DNA from: Smittia aterrima
Lineage: Eukaryota > Arthropoda > Insecta > Diptera > Chironomidae
Direction of reading: 5' to 3'
DNA: 64,000 nt
Assembly: GCA_033063855.1 (NCBI GenBank)
Contig: CP093831.1
Span: 20,584,001 to 20,648,000 of the forward strand
Below the pieces are notes generated by a model that worked only from the letters and a program-made list of their open reading frames with translations, was not told the origin of the DNA and did not search any database. The position numbers were made by a program, and so were the translations under genes. Shown here piece by piece: positions 47,201 to 58,528 of this stretch. Positions within the stretch are counted from its first letter, which is position 1; the number at the start of each line of letters is the position of its first letter.

Positions 47201-50169
47201 TCAAACGAAAGCAATCACACAACCGAGACGAAAAAGCATTGAAAATGGCTGACTTGGACACATTGGCTGAATTTATTAGAAACAAGAAGCCTCATGTTCT
47301 TGCTATTGGCGGAGAGTCTCGCGAAGCTCAGAACCTTCAACTTGATCTGCGTGATCTCATTTTACAAATGGTTGAGGAAGATAAGTTCCCAGAGATAAAT
47401 GTGGAAATAGTCGACAACGATTTTGCAAAGATTTTTGCAAACTCCAAGAAAGGAGAAGCAGAATTCCGTGAATATCCACCATTACTTCGTCAAGCAATCT
47501 CCATAGCTCGTCGATTGCGCGATCCGTTAGTAGAGTTCAGTCAACTTTGCTCAGCTGATGAAGAAATTATGTGTCTGCGCTTCAACACACTACAAGATCA
47601 TCTCGCAAAAGAAGATCTCGCTGAAGGAATTTATACAGAGTTCATCAATCGAACAAACGAAGTGGGAGTCGACATCAATCTCGCAGTTCAGAATCCGTTG
47701 ACTATCAATCTTGTGCAGTTTATTTGCGGTCTAGGTCCTCGCAAAGGTCAAGCGCTCATCAAAATTTTAAAACAAACAAACCAGCGCTTGGAAAACCGAA
47801 CTCAGTTGGTCACGGCTTGTCACATGGGCCCGAAAGTTTTCATTAACTGTTCAGGTTTTATCAAAATCGACACGAATTCTCTAGGAGACAGTACAGAAAC
47901 ATACGTTGAGGTTCTTGACGGGTCTCGCGTTCATCCTGAAACTTATGAATGGGCACGAAAAATGGCAGTTGATGCTCTCGAGTACGACGACGATGGCGCC
48001 AATCCAGCAGGAGCTCTTGAAGAGATTCTTGAGTCACCAGAGCGACTTAAGGACCTTGACTTGGATGCTTTTGCTGTTGAGTTGGAAAAACAAGGATTTG
48101 GCAACAAAGGAATCACTCTTTACGATATTCGCGAAGAACTTGAATGTCGATATCGAGACAAGCGTGTTCCATACGAGCCTCCAACCAATGAAGAACTTTT
48201 TGATATGCTGACAAAAGAATCAGCAGAAACTTTCTATGTTGGTAAAATGCTTTCAGCAACAGTCGCCGGAATCAGTCACAAAAAACCATCAAGTGAACAG
48301 TTAGATGGTGCGAATCCTGCTCGTAATGACGACACTGGATTATGGCAGTGCCCATTCTGCGTAAAGAATGACTTTACTGAACTTGCTGAAGTATGGGAAC
48401 ATTTCGATCGTCAGGAATGTCCAGGAACGTCGATTGGTGTCAAGCTTCGATTAGACAACGGACTCTTTGGTTTTATTCACATTAAAAATCTATCAGACAA
48501 ACATGTTAAGAACCCTGAAGAGCGCGTGCAGAATGGACAACCCATTCATGTTCGCATTATCAAAATTCATGTTGACAAATTCAATGTCGATTGTACTTCA
48601 AAGAGTTCAGACTTGGCTGACAAAAACAATCAATGGCGGCCACCGAAAGACGATTTCTACGATCAAGAAACAGAAGATTTAGACATGAAGAAGGAAGTTG
48701 ACTCAAAGAAAGTTAAGGCAAGACAACAATACACTAAACGAGTTATCGTCCATCCAGCTTTCCATAATATTTCCTATGCCGAAGCTGTAAAACTTTTGAA
48801 GACAATGGATCAAGGAGAAGTAGTAGTGAGACCTTCAAGCAAATCAACAGATCACTTGACCGTTACATGGAAAGTCACCGACGAAATTTATCAGCACATC
48901 GACGTGAAAGAGAATGGGAAAGAAAATACTTTCTCACTTGGCACATCTTTGTTCATCGGAACAGAAGAGTTTGAAGACTTAGATGAAATCATCGCCCGTC
49001 ACATCAATCCCATGGCTGGATATGCTCGAGACTTGCTGACGTTCAAATACTATCGCGGTCAGTTAGGCGGACTTCGTGACAAAGCTGAAGAACTGCTTAA
49101 GGAAGAGAAAAAGAAGTGTGCAAATAAGATTCACTACTTCTTATCGGCATCAAAGAGCTACCCAGGAAAGTTCATGATCTCTTATCTACCACGTAACAGT
49201 TGCAAACACGAATATGTGTCCGTAACACCAGACGGCTTCAAGTTCCGACAACAAATGTTTGACAATGTTAATGCTCTGATGAAATGGTTCAAAGAACATT
49301 TCAAGGATCCACCTCCAGTGCAAACTCCTAGCAGTACTCCACGAGGAGGATCATCAGCTCGATCTTCCTATGCAACTCCAGGGCTAAGTGTACACAGTGA
49401 GTTCAGAAACCATAAAAAATTATCAGAGATTTTTCAAACCATTCTATTTCCAGATGAAGCGATTCAAAGAGTAGCACAAAACCTTCCAAACGCAATGTTC
49501 AACTCTCTGGCTCAGGCAACCAACACACCGCATTATCCACACGCCAACACTGTAAGTTTATAACTCTTTTTACTATTCACATCAATTAAACAACGTTTCA
49601 TTCACAGCCTTACACACCAAGTGGGCAAACGCCGTTCTTGATGATGACTCCTCATACATCTCAAACGCCCAGATATGGTCAAATGACTCCAACCCAACAA
49701 GGACAATTCTTGCGACCTGGAGCTCCACTTTCACGCGCGCCGACTTACAGAGCTTCGCCATTTACTTCAGGAGCTTCACCAAGAGTTATGATTCCATCAA
49801 GCCATCCACCTCCAAATCGTCGTTACTCAGCAGCTCAAGACGATGACGACGAATGGGATCGAGCTACTAATGCATGGGGTTCATCTTCAGCTGCTAAAGG
49901 AGGAACTCCAAGAGGCGATAGCACACCCCGAGGGTAGATTTCTTTTAAAATTCATATCTTCGCAGAAAACTAATAAAATATTTTTCAGATCAAGTAGTCG
50001 CCACGACGAATTCGTTCGTAAGACTCCGCAGTATGAACTCGAAAGACCTTCGAGTCGATCAAGCGTTCGTTCCAGTGGCGGTCGATCAATACGCACTCCT
50101 AGAACTAATGCGTCTCCGCATTCGATGGTTCTTGGCGATGACTCCACACCGCTTTACGATGAAAATTAA
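44201..50169 (+). CDS. Spt6: Transcription elongation factor / histone chaperone Spt6, nine exons
   Basis: Nuclear H3-H4 chaperone that travels with RNA polymerase II, 1774 residues. Exons: 44201-44239, 44429-44516, 44579-44784, 44835-44948, 45030-45044, 45139-49396, 49454-49551, 49608-49933, 49989-50169. Domains in order: very acidic N-terminus (1-260) with the signature RLEDEDYELIEENLGVKV and the patch DADDFIVDDYG; Tex-like helical and HTH core (about 400-790); YqgF-like domain (from about 800); helix-hairpin-helix and death-like domain (about 950-1180); S1 domain (about 1187-1310, LDNGLFGFIHIKNLSD); tandem SH2 (from about 1355, with the phosphate-binding Arg in VVVRPSSKS); and a Ser/Thr-Pro-rich tail. 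Exon 5 is a 15-nt micro-exon (EQDNQ). The 57-nt intron 49397-49453 is open in frame, so retention would add 19 residues just after the SH2 pair. AATAAA at 50251-50256 is the likely poly(A) signal. Confidence 0.97.
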
Positions 50170-50250
50170 AAAACCTTTCTATGTAATTGAACGTTTTGAT
50201 TTTTTTCCTTTAAACATTTTTCCATTTCGATGGAATTGATTAATGAAATG

Positions 50251-50256
50251 AATAAA
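50251..50256 (+). terminator. Spt6 poly(A) signal AATAAA
   Basis: AATAAA lies 82 bases after the Spt6 stop codon and just before the duplicated Tudor-gene unit begins, so it marks the 3' end of this transcript well. Confidence 0.5.
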
Positions 50257-50260
50257 AATT

Positions 50261-52845
50261 CACTTAATCCAATTTAATTGAGCTCATTTCGATTTAATTT
50301 GCTTTTCAGGCTTGCGTCTTAACTTTATTAAATAATCTTTATTTTCTTTAGAAACATCCTATCTAAATAACGATTAAATTCAAACGCAAACTTACACAAT
50401 TTCAAACCCCAGAAAGGCCCAAAACTAAGGAAAATCGCGATTGGTCGATTCTGAAATAATTAATTAAAAAGGATTAAAGACATTTCTAAATACAGATAAA
50501 CTGAAAACATGAAGAGTAGCAGCTCGGTAAGTTATTTAACTTAAAGTTTTATTCAATTTAAAAGATTTAAACCTATTTTCTTTCTGTAAACTAAAGAGCG
50601 TTCGAGATCTTCGTGAAAACTTGAATTCGAAGAGATACAATCGAGCTAACAGCAACAATGACGTAAGTAAGCTTAACATTTATTTAAGAAATTCATCTAA
50701 TACTTTAAATCCCCAGGATAATCGGCGCGGTTCGAATTATGATTTGAGTAGCACAGTAAGTTAACCTCAATTATTTTTTTCTGCTTTATTTTTACATTTC
50801 GATTTTCATTCAGTATGACAAACCAAAAGTCTGCAAAGTCTGTAAACGTGCTTCGTTCCTGAAATGTATGAGATGCGAAACAATCTATTGCTCTGCAGTT
50901 TGTCAAGTCAAGGTAAATTCTTTGTTTCCACGTTTTCGCAACATTCATAAGCAATTATGTCGTAGGACTGGGAACAGCATCGTCTTACTCACAACAAAGA
51001 GCACACTCCACCTTCTTATGGCAAGATGACTCGAAATAATAACTGGTCCTCTTCATCCAGTCTGAGCAAACCAAGCGTTCAAGGCCGATTGCAAATTGCA
51101 GTAAACAAGCCGGTTTCTGAACTGTTCATAGCTAAGATGAAAGATCAAGAGACGAAGAAGAAGCTGGATGTTCCTGAGCTAGAAGTAGTGACAGCTCAAA
51201 ACCATGATGAGATCTCGACGAATTCCAGTCAACAGAAAAGCAAGCAGGAAATGGTTCCGAACAGAGTTAATGTTCAAAGCCGTTTAAAGCCTGCAGTCAA
51301 ACCTCTACGCACACCAAACACGAAAAGGAATGAACCCGATGAGTTGATTGTTCCAGAAGCTACAGTGACAACTCCTCAAAGCAAGCAAGAAGATCTACAG
51401 CAGTCAACTCACGAATTAGCTAAATTCTTGAAGGACAACATTGATCAAAACTCTCAAACATATGAAATTGAGGAGATGAAGATTCGTGATAAGTCGGCTG
51501 AAAGTTCAATCCAAGAGATCATCGATGAGGCGATTCAAATCATGACTAAAAACCGAAACTTCAAGTGCTTTGCTCTTTCAGGCGAAAAGGACGAGGAGCA
51601 ATACAGCCTGGTACGAGTAAAAGAGATCGAACAACTGGAAAACAAACCTACAGTATTCTGGTTTCAATTTTATGAGTACGAGCAGATTATTGATAACTAC
51701 AAGAAAACTTTAAACGTATCGTACAGCTCAGAAGCTCATGCAGTTATTCCGTTCGATGAAATCGTTAAATTCAAGAATCATCTGGTTATGGCTAAGATCA
51801 ACGGCTGCTGGTCACGAGCTCGAATCATCAGATATATTACAAAACCTGATATTGTTGGATTGGAAGACATCGACACAGGATATAAAACAATTGCTACATC
51901 GGGCAATGTTATTAAAGTTCCATCCAAATCTGAACTGCTAAAACCAGCCTTCGCTTTTAAAGCCATTATCGTAAACTTGGAAGATCCATCAAGTGTTGAA
52001 ACCACTAATTTGATTAAAGTTCGAATAACTAACAAAAACACCTTTGGACCTAGCGAGGTTGAAGTACAGTTAGCAAATGATGAAAACGAATCAGTCGAGC
52101 CACCAGTTAAGGAGATTGATTCACCAGTTAGTCCAGTCGTAACTCAGCCTAAAAATGAAACGAAGTCAGCTGAACAGACATCAAATCGTATTATGTTTGA
52201 CCAACTAGAACACAAAGACATTACTCTCGGATCAGAAATTAAACTTATTTTCTGCGACGGATCGCAGCTTGACATAGGAAAGATTTTTGTCTATGAAGCT
52301 TTACCAGAAAATTCTGCTTTTTACGCTAAATTACATGAAGAAATCGCTGCTCACGTCAAAAACAGCTCTCACGATTTATACAAGCCGATGTAAGTAAATT
52401 TAAATAACAAGGATATTGTTTTATGAATTTTTTTTTGTTCCTAGTGTTCGAGAATTGGTGTTGGCCAAGTTCGATGGATTCTACTACAGAGCTTCTTGTG
52501 TCACCGTTTCTGACGTCGAAATTTTAGTTGATTTCATTGATTACGGTAACCTGCACACCGCTAAGCCTGAGGACATCATAAAGATGCCAGCTCATCTTTT
52601 CTATCCATGCTGTTGCAAAGCTGTTCAACTAGAATTTTCATCAAGCCGTCAATATTACGAACTTGATGTTGACAGAACTCGTGACTTACTTCTGGGAAAG
52701 CACGAATTCCTCGCTATGGTAGAGTCAAATCATCTCCGTCAATTCATCGTCACTTTGGACGATTCACTCGTCTCATTCAAATAAAATATGAAAGACAATC
52801 GTATAACAATAAATATTTTCAAGTGCTATTTTCAAGAAATATTTA
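50261..52845 (+). repeat. Tandem duplication unit A (MYND/Tudor gene)
   Basis: This unit of about 2.6 kb is repeated directly at 52871-55395. Similarity starts about 250 bases before the coding start (CAATTTA.. and TTTGCTTTTCA are shared), runs through all exons and introns, and fades after the stop in a shared TTTCAAGAAATATTT. Edges are estimated by eye. Confidence 0.85.
50509..52784 (+). CDS. MYND zinc finger plus double Tudor protein, copy A (Veneno-like)
   Basis: Predicted 661 residues, six exons: 50509-50526, 50597-50662, 50717-50755, 50814-50912, 50966-52389, 52445-52784. The first exon encodes only MKSSSS. A MYND zinc finger lies at about 45-85 (VCKVC, KCMRC, YCSAVC, closing HRLTH). 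A disordered, charged linker (about 90-255) follows. A first Tudor domain lies at about 265-400 (FWFQFYEYE, LVMAKINGCWSRARI, GLEDIDTGY) and a second at about 490-640 (LVLAKFDGFYYRA, LVDFIDYGN). MYND plus two extended Tudor domains is the architecture of Veneno, a mosquito piRNA-pathway factor; Tudor domains there bind dimethyl-arginine tails of Piwi proteins. The aromatic/Asp residues typical of such binding look present in Tudor 2 (DFIDYGN). Orthology is inferred from architecture only. Copy B lies 325 bp downstream in the same orientation. Confidence 0.88.
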
Positions 52846-52870
52846 TGATTAATAAAATGAAAAAAAAACT

Positions 52871-55395
52871 CACTGAATCCAATTTATTCATCGATTTAGT
52901 TTGCTTTTCAAGCTTGCGTGTTAACTTTATTAAATAATTTTTATTTTATTTAGAAACTTCCAAATTAAACGATTAAATTCAAACGCAAACTTACACAATT
53001 TCAAACCCCAGAAAGGCCCAAAACTAAGGAAAATCGCGCGACAGGTCGATTCTAAAATAATTAATTAACAAGTAACAAGGATATTTCTAAATACAGATAA
53101 ACTGAAAACATGAAGAGTAGCAGCTCGGTAAGTTATTTAACTTAAAGTTTTATTCAATTTAAAAGATTTAAACCTATTTTCTTTCTGTAAACTAAAGAGC
53201 GTTCGAGATCTTCGTGAAAACTTGAATTCGAAGAGATACAATCGAGCTAACAGCAACAATGACGTAAGTAAGCTTAACATTTACTTAAGAAACTCATCTC
53301 ATACTTTAAATCCCCAGGATAATCGACGCGGTTCGAATTATGACTTGAGTAGCATAGTAAGTTAACCTCAAATATTTATTTTACTTTATTCTTACACTTC
53401 GATTTTCCTTTAGTATGACAAACCAAAAGTCTGCAAAGTCTGTAAACGTGCTTCGTTTCTTAAATGTATGAGATGCGAAACAATCTATTGCTCTGCAGTT
53501 TGTCAAGTCAAGGTAAATTCTTTGTTTCCACGTTTTCGCAACATTCATAAGCAATTATGTCGTAGGACTGGGAACAGCATCGTCTTACTCACAACAAAGA
53601 GCACACTCCACCTTCTTATGGCAAGATGACTCGAAATAATAACTGGTCCTCTTCATCCAGTCTGAGCAAACCAAGCGTTCAAGGCCGATTGCAAATTGCA
53701 GTAAACAAGCCGGTGTCTGAGTTGTTCATAGCAAAGATGAAAGATCAAGAGACGAAGAAGAAGCTGGATGTTCCTAAGCTAGAAGTAGTGACAGCTCAAA
53801 ACCATGATGAGATCTCGACGAATTCCAGTCAACAGAAAAGCAAGCAGGAAATGGTTCCGAACAGAGTTAGTGTTCAAAGCCGTTTGCAAGTCAAATCTTT
53901 ATGCACATCGAACACAAAAAAGAATGAACCCGATGAGTTGATTGTTCCAGAAGCTGCTATGACAACTCCTCAAAGCAAGCCGAAAGATCTACAGCAGTCG
54001 ACTCGCGAATTCATGAAGGACAACATTGATAAAAACTTTCTAACATATGATAAGTCGACTGAAAGTTCAATCCAAGAGATCATCGATGAGGCGATTCAAA
54101 TCATGACTAAAAACCGAAACTTTAAGTGCTATGCTCTTCCAAGCAAAAAGGACAAGGAGCAATACAGCCTGGTAAAAGTAAAAGAGATCGAACAACTGGA
54201 ACACAAACCTACAGTATTCTGGTTTCAATTTTATGAGTACGAGCAGATTATTGATAACTACAAAAAAACTTTAAACGAATCGTACAGCTCAGAAGATCAT
54301 GCAGTTATTCCGTTCGATGAAATCGTTAAATTCAAGAATCATCTGGTTATGGCTAAGATCAACGGCTGCTGGTCACGAGCTCGAATCATCAGATATATTA
54401 CAAAACCTGATATTGTTGGATTGGAAGACATCGACACAGGATATAAAACAATTGCTACATCGGGCAATGGTATCAAAATTCCATCCAAATCTGAACTGCT
54501 CAAACCAGCCTTCGCTTTTAAAGCCATTATCGTAAACTTGGAAGATCCATCAAGTGTTGAAATCAACGATTCGATTAAAGTTCGAATAACTAACAAAAAC
54601 ACCTTTGGACCTAGCGAGGTTGAAGTACAGTTAGCAAATGATGAAAACGAATCAGTCGAGCCACCAGTTAAGGAGATTGATTCACCAGTTAGTCCAGTCG
54701 TAACTCAGCCTAATAATCAAATCCAGTCAGCTGAACAGGCATCAAATCGTATTATGGTTGACCAATTACAATACAAGGACATTACTCTCGGATCAGAAAT
54801 TAAACTTATTTTCTGCGACGGATCACAGCTTGACATAGGAAAGATTTTTGTCTATGAAGCTTTACCAGAAAATTCTGCTTTTTACGATAAATTGTATGAA
54901 GAAATCGCTGCTCACGTCAAAAACAGCTCTGACGATTTATACAAGCCGATGTAAGTAAATTTAAATAACAAGGATTTTGTTTTATAAATTTTTTTTTTGT
55001 TCCTAGTGTTCGAGAATTGGTGTTGGCCAAGTTCGATGGATTCTACTACAGAGCTTCTTGTGTCACCGTTTCTGACGTCGAAATTTTAGTTGATTTCATT
55101 GATTACGGTAACCTGCACACCGCTAAGCCTGAGGACATCATAAAAATGCCAGCTCATCTTTTCTATCCATGCTGTTGCAAAGCTGTTCAACTAGAATTTT
55201 CATCAAGCCGTCAATATTACGAACTTGATGTTGACAGAACTCGTGACTTACTTCTGGGAAAGCACGAATTCCTCGCTACGGTAGAGTCAAATCACCTCCG
55301 TCAATTCATCGTCACCTTGGACGATTCACTCGTCTCATTCAAATGATCAAAACACATCTCGTTCAGAATATTTTTCAAGAAATATTTTAAATAAC
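52871..55395 (+). repeat. Tandem duplication unit B (MYND/Tudor gene)
   Basis: Second copy of unit A. A 60-70 bp stretch upstream of the start (beginning GATTAAATTCAAACG) is identical in both copies and probably contains the promoter, so both genes may be expressed alike. Introns 1 and 4 are identical by eye. Confidence 0.85.
53110..55346 (+). CDS. MYND zinc finger plus double Tudor protein, copy B (Veneno-like)
   Basis: Predicted 648 residues, six exons: 53110-53127, 53198-53263, 53318-53356, 53414-53512, 53566-54950, 55007-55346; all splice sites and phases match copy A. The MYND finger is identical to copy A, and the last exon, which holds most of Tudor 2, is almost identical. Differences concentrate in the linker: 13 residues are missing in two blocks (around VQSRLQVKSLCTSN and NFLTYDKSTESS), and replacements are dense there. 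Further replacements lie at Tudor 1 edges (NESYSSEDHA, GNGIKIP) and before Tudor 2 (NNQIQSAEQAS, QLQYKD). The reading frame is intact, so this is not a pseudogene. It ends with TGA where copy A has TAA. It is convergent with the P450 gene, 264 bp away. Confidence 0.88.
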
Positions 55396-55610
55396 AAAAC
55401 ATGAAACAGATTACAACAAAATGTAAATGGAAAAATTATTGTAAGTTTATGACAAATTTTTGAAATAAATTGAAGTCGAAAAATATTTTTGATTATTTTG
55501 AAACATTCGATATAACCGCTCTGTGAACATATCTGACCGAAAAAAACCGAAATGTGAAGTCAATAAACAAATGAATTTTTTATAAATATTTTTTATAACC
55601 AATTCAGGCT

Positions 55611-57274
55611 TCACTTATCAAAATTTCTTTTCTTAAGAGATATCAAATTTTTCTGGCAAATTCTCATTGCTATTAAAAGTTCAAACTCAAGTTCTTTGTA
55701 CATAAGCGGCGATTTGACCTCATACATTCTTAGGAAATTAGCAAGCAGAATTTTCATGAACATCATAGCATAGCGGCTTCCGATACAATTTCTAGGACCA
55801 GCCATGAATGGAATGTAAGCGTAAGGATGAATTTTCTTGAAGCTTTCAGGTTCAAACCGTTCTGGACGGAACTGATGAGAATCATTTCCCCAATATTTTG
55901 GATTGCGTTGAACCTTAAAAGTCGGCAAAATTATCGAAGCTCCAACAGGAATGGTGTAACCATCTGAATAAAAAATAGTTAAGTGAAAATTGGCGACGCG
56001 TGTGTGAGCTTACCAATTTCAAATTCTTCTGAGACCGTCCTTCCTGCAAAGGGCAGAACAGGAAAAAGTCTCATCGTTTCTTTAATCACCATTTCGGTAT
56101 AGACAAGCCGATGTAAGTCGTTGTATTCTAAATGAGAGTCTGACTTGCTGAAAACTTCTTTTAATTCTTGAACGACCTTCTCTTGAACATCAGAATGCAT
56201 TGCAATCATTAAAAGTGCATTTGATAGAACAAGCGCTGATGTGTCATGACCCTAAATTTGAAAGGAATTGTTAAAATTAAGAGGGAACTTTGTTATCATT
56301 ATACTTACTGCAACCATAAATAAATTAATTTCATCTCTAATTTCTTCGCTGCTCAAAATATCCTTCGCAGACATTAAAGTCTCAATAAAATTTTTCGGCA
56401 TCTTTAGGTGTTCATCAGATATTTGATTTGAGTTTTCAATGTTTAGTTTGTTCTGTACTTTCATAACTTCATCGGCAGTAGACAGCACTCCTTCCTGATA
56501 ATATTTTTGTTCGAGTTTGTAAACATTTGTCATTTTATAAATCGGCTCAATGTAGTAAAGCATGTTTGACATTTTTTTCATGAGAACTGGGAGACTTCTA
56601 AAAAAAATTAATAAAAAATTATTATTTTTCAAAATAAAATGACAAACTTACTTTTCTAAGTTATGAATTAATTCATCTTCGGAAGCGTTACTTAGAATGT
56701 CTCGATCCGTATTCATTGTCGTTTTAAGAAGCGACTCGAGAGAACAAGCCAACATATAGTTATAGACATCAAAAGGCTTTTTCTCTAACTCTACTTCCAT
56801 TTGTTTGATAAGGATTTGCGTTTTCTCATGAAAAGTTGGCACAAGACCTTTCAGAACACTCATACTGAACGAAGGATTTAAAATTTTTCTATGAACTTTC
56901 CATCTAGATAAATTGGTGAATGCAAGTCCATTTTCACAAAGCAAGGCTTTGTACAATAACGACTTTTCGAAGCACTTTGTAGAGTTGAGCACCTTTTGAA
57001 TTGATTCTGGAGTTTCCACGTAAACTAAAAGTTCCGGGCCAAGCCAAAAAGCTGCTGGCGATTTAAACCCATCAGTTGTCGTTGCAAAACTGTGAAAAAG
57101 TCCTTTGTAGTTGGCAGCAATAAATTTATGTCCCATTCCAATTAAAGGAAGTCCCCTCGGCCCTGGTAGCTTTGCGGCAAGATAATACAATCGCCGCCTT
57201 CTCCAAAGAAAATTCACGAAGGCAACAACAATACAGAAAACCGAAACAAGTCGAAGAACATTTAACAGTAACAT
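55611..57274 (-). CDS. Cytochrome P450, CYP4 clan, four exons
   Basis: Membrane-anchored microsomal haem monooxygenase of 500 residues. Exons in transcript order: 57274-56652, 56597-56309, 56251-56014, 55963-55611; phases join correctly. Features in order: N-terminal anchor (LRLVSVFCIVVAFVNFLW), proline hinge (LPGPRGLPLIG), helix C region (RWKVHRKILNPSF), I-helix oxygen-activation motif AGHDTS, K-helix ETMR, the PERF region (RPERFEP), and the haem loop FMAGPRNCIG with the axial Cys. All catalytic landmarks are intact. The AGHDTS motif and overall layout place it in the CYP4 clan, with the flavour of CYP4/CYP313/CYP325 families of Diptera. I cannot name a subfamily or substrate. Introns are 51-62 nt. 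The short 3' gap to Tudor copy B suggests overlapping 3' ends. Confidence 0.95.
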
Positions 57275-57312
57275 CTCGATAAATAAATATTTTACTCAGA
57301 AGTTTCAACGAA

Positions 57313-57348
57313 AACTGACGATTTTTTAAAAAAGATCTACAATTTAAA
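57313..57348 (-). promoter_or_regulatory. Candidate core promoter of the P450 gene
   Basis: On the minus strand, TCAGTT (57318-57313) fits the initiator with +1 at 57316, and TTTAAA (57348-57343) sits at -32 to -27, the position of a TATA-like box. The leader to the ATG would be about 42 nt. Spacing is right, but both motifs are common in AT-rich DNA. Confidence 0.35.
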
Positions 57349-58528
57349 GAAATGATCCAAAGTTATTTGCATAACATTTTTCCACCTTTAATATAAATGC
57401 CTGAATAATGTATTCAGAAGGTAGAAGCGAGAAAGTCAAAATTGAATAACCAGGAAAAATTAATTCGCCTAATTGTAAAAACAAATAAATGTAATAAGTG
57501 TGGGCCAATGTCAAAGTTGCCAACAATTAAAAAGAAATTTTCAAAAATGGGTCCACAAAATGGGAAGTCGTTGTATATGAAAGTAAAATAAAAACCGATC
57601 TTTAAGTTTATTTCTCTTTTATTTTCTTGTCTTGTGATAAGAATATTTCTCTGATCATGAGAACGTCACACAAACGATCTTTTTCTTTCCTTTCTCGTAA
57701 AAAGTTCATCGCCTAATCTAGTTTTCTGCTTTCCTCAGAAGGTTACTTGCTAACTTCTTTATTCATTAATTAACTAAATTAAATCATAAACTGCCCTTAA
57801 GCGTTACTCGAGAGAAAAATAATTAATTTACAGCGAATCTCTCCTTTTCGTTTTGTGGTCGGGCCGATATCGTCTCGCGGCAACTAAAAAGTTGTTTAAC
57901 AAAAAAAAAACATTTTGAAACCGAACTGGGATCAACAAATTTGTTAACAAAAGAATTTTCTTTTCGTTTATTCGTTCGACTCTGTAGTTCGAGAGATAAG
58001 TAAAATAATTAAATTAATTATTTTTCATATTTTACTACGTCTAAAATTATCGAACTCAAAAAATTGCTGAATTAAAAAATGCCTTCGTAGAAACAAAACA
58101 AACTCGGTTATTTGGAGCTGTGGAGTCTCATTCAGGACTGTCGATCATCTTTTCTAAATCAATTCATGTTAACTGTTTGCGCAACAATCCTGAATGCACC
58201 CCATCGATAATTTACAATAAGTAACTGCTAAACCTCTTCGGATTATGCAGAAGCGTGGAAAAAGAAGAAAAACATCGTCCGCCTATCGATGATTGAGTCT
58301 AACAATTCGAATATAAAATATAAATAATTAACGTGATTTTGTTTCCCTTAATTTCCACATCGATAGACTCGTTTTCTCTTCTTCTTCCAACCGCTGACTT
58401 TCAATTAGTTTTTCATCTGCTGCGCGAGCTTGAAAATCGTAATAATAAATTTTTTTTCGAGCCCATAAGTTCATTTGTAGTGTTTAGCGTTGAATAGTTT
58501 AAAGCATGTCGCGTGTTGATGATGGCAA
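57349..58528. other. Intergenic DNA between the P450 and Nup153
   Basis: Contains the upstream region of the P450 and the 3' UTR of Nup153. A poly-A run occurs near 57901. No open frame of note, no structured RNA and no repeat family recognised. Confidence 0.5.
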
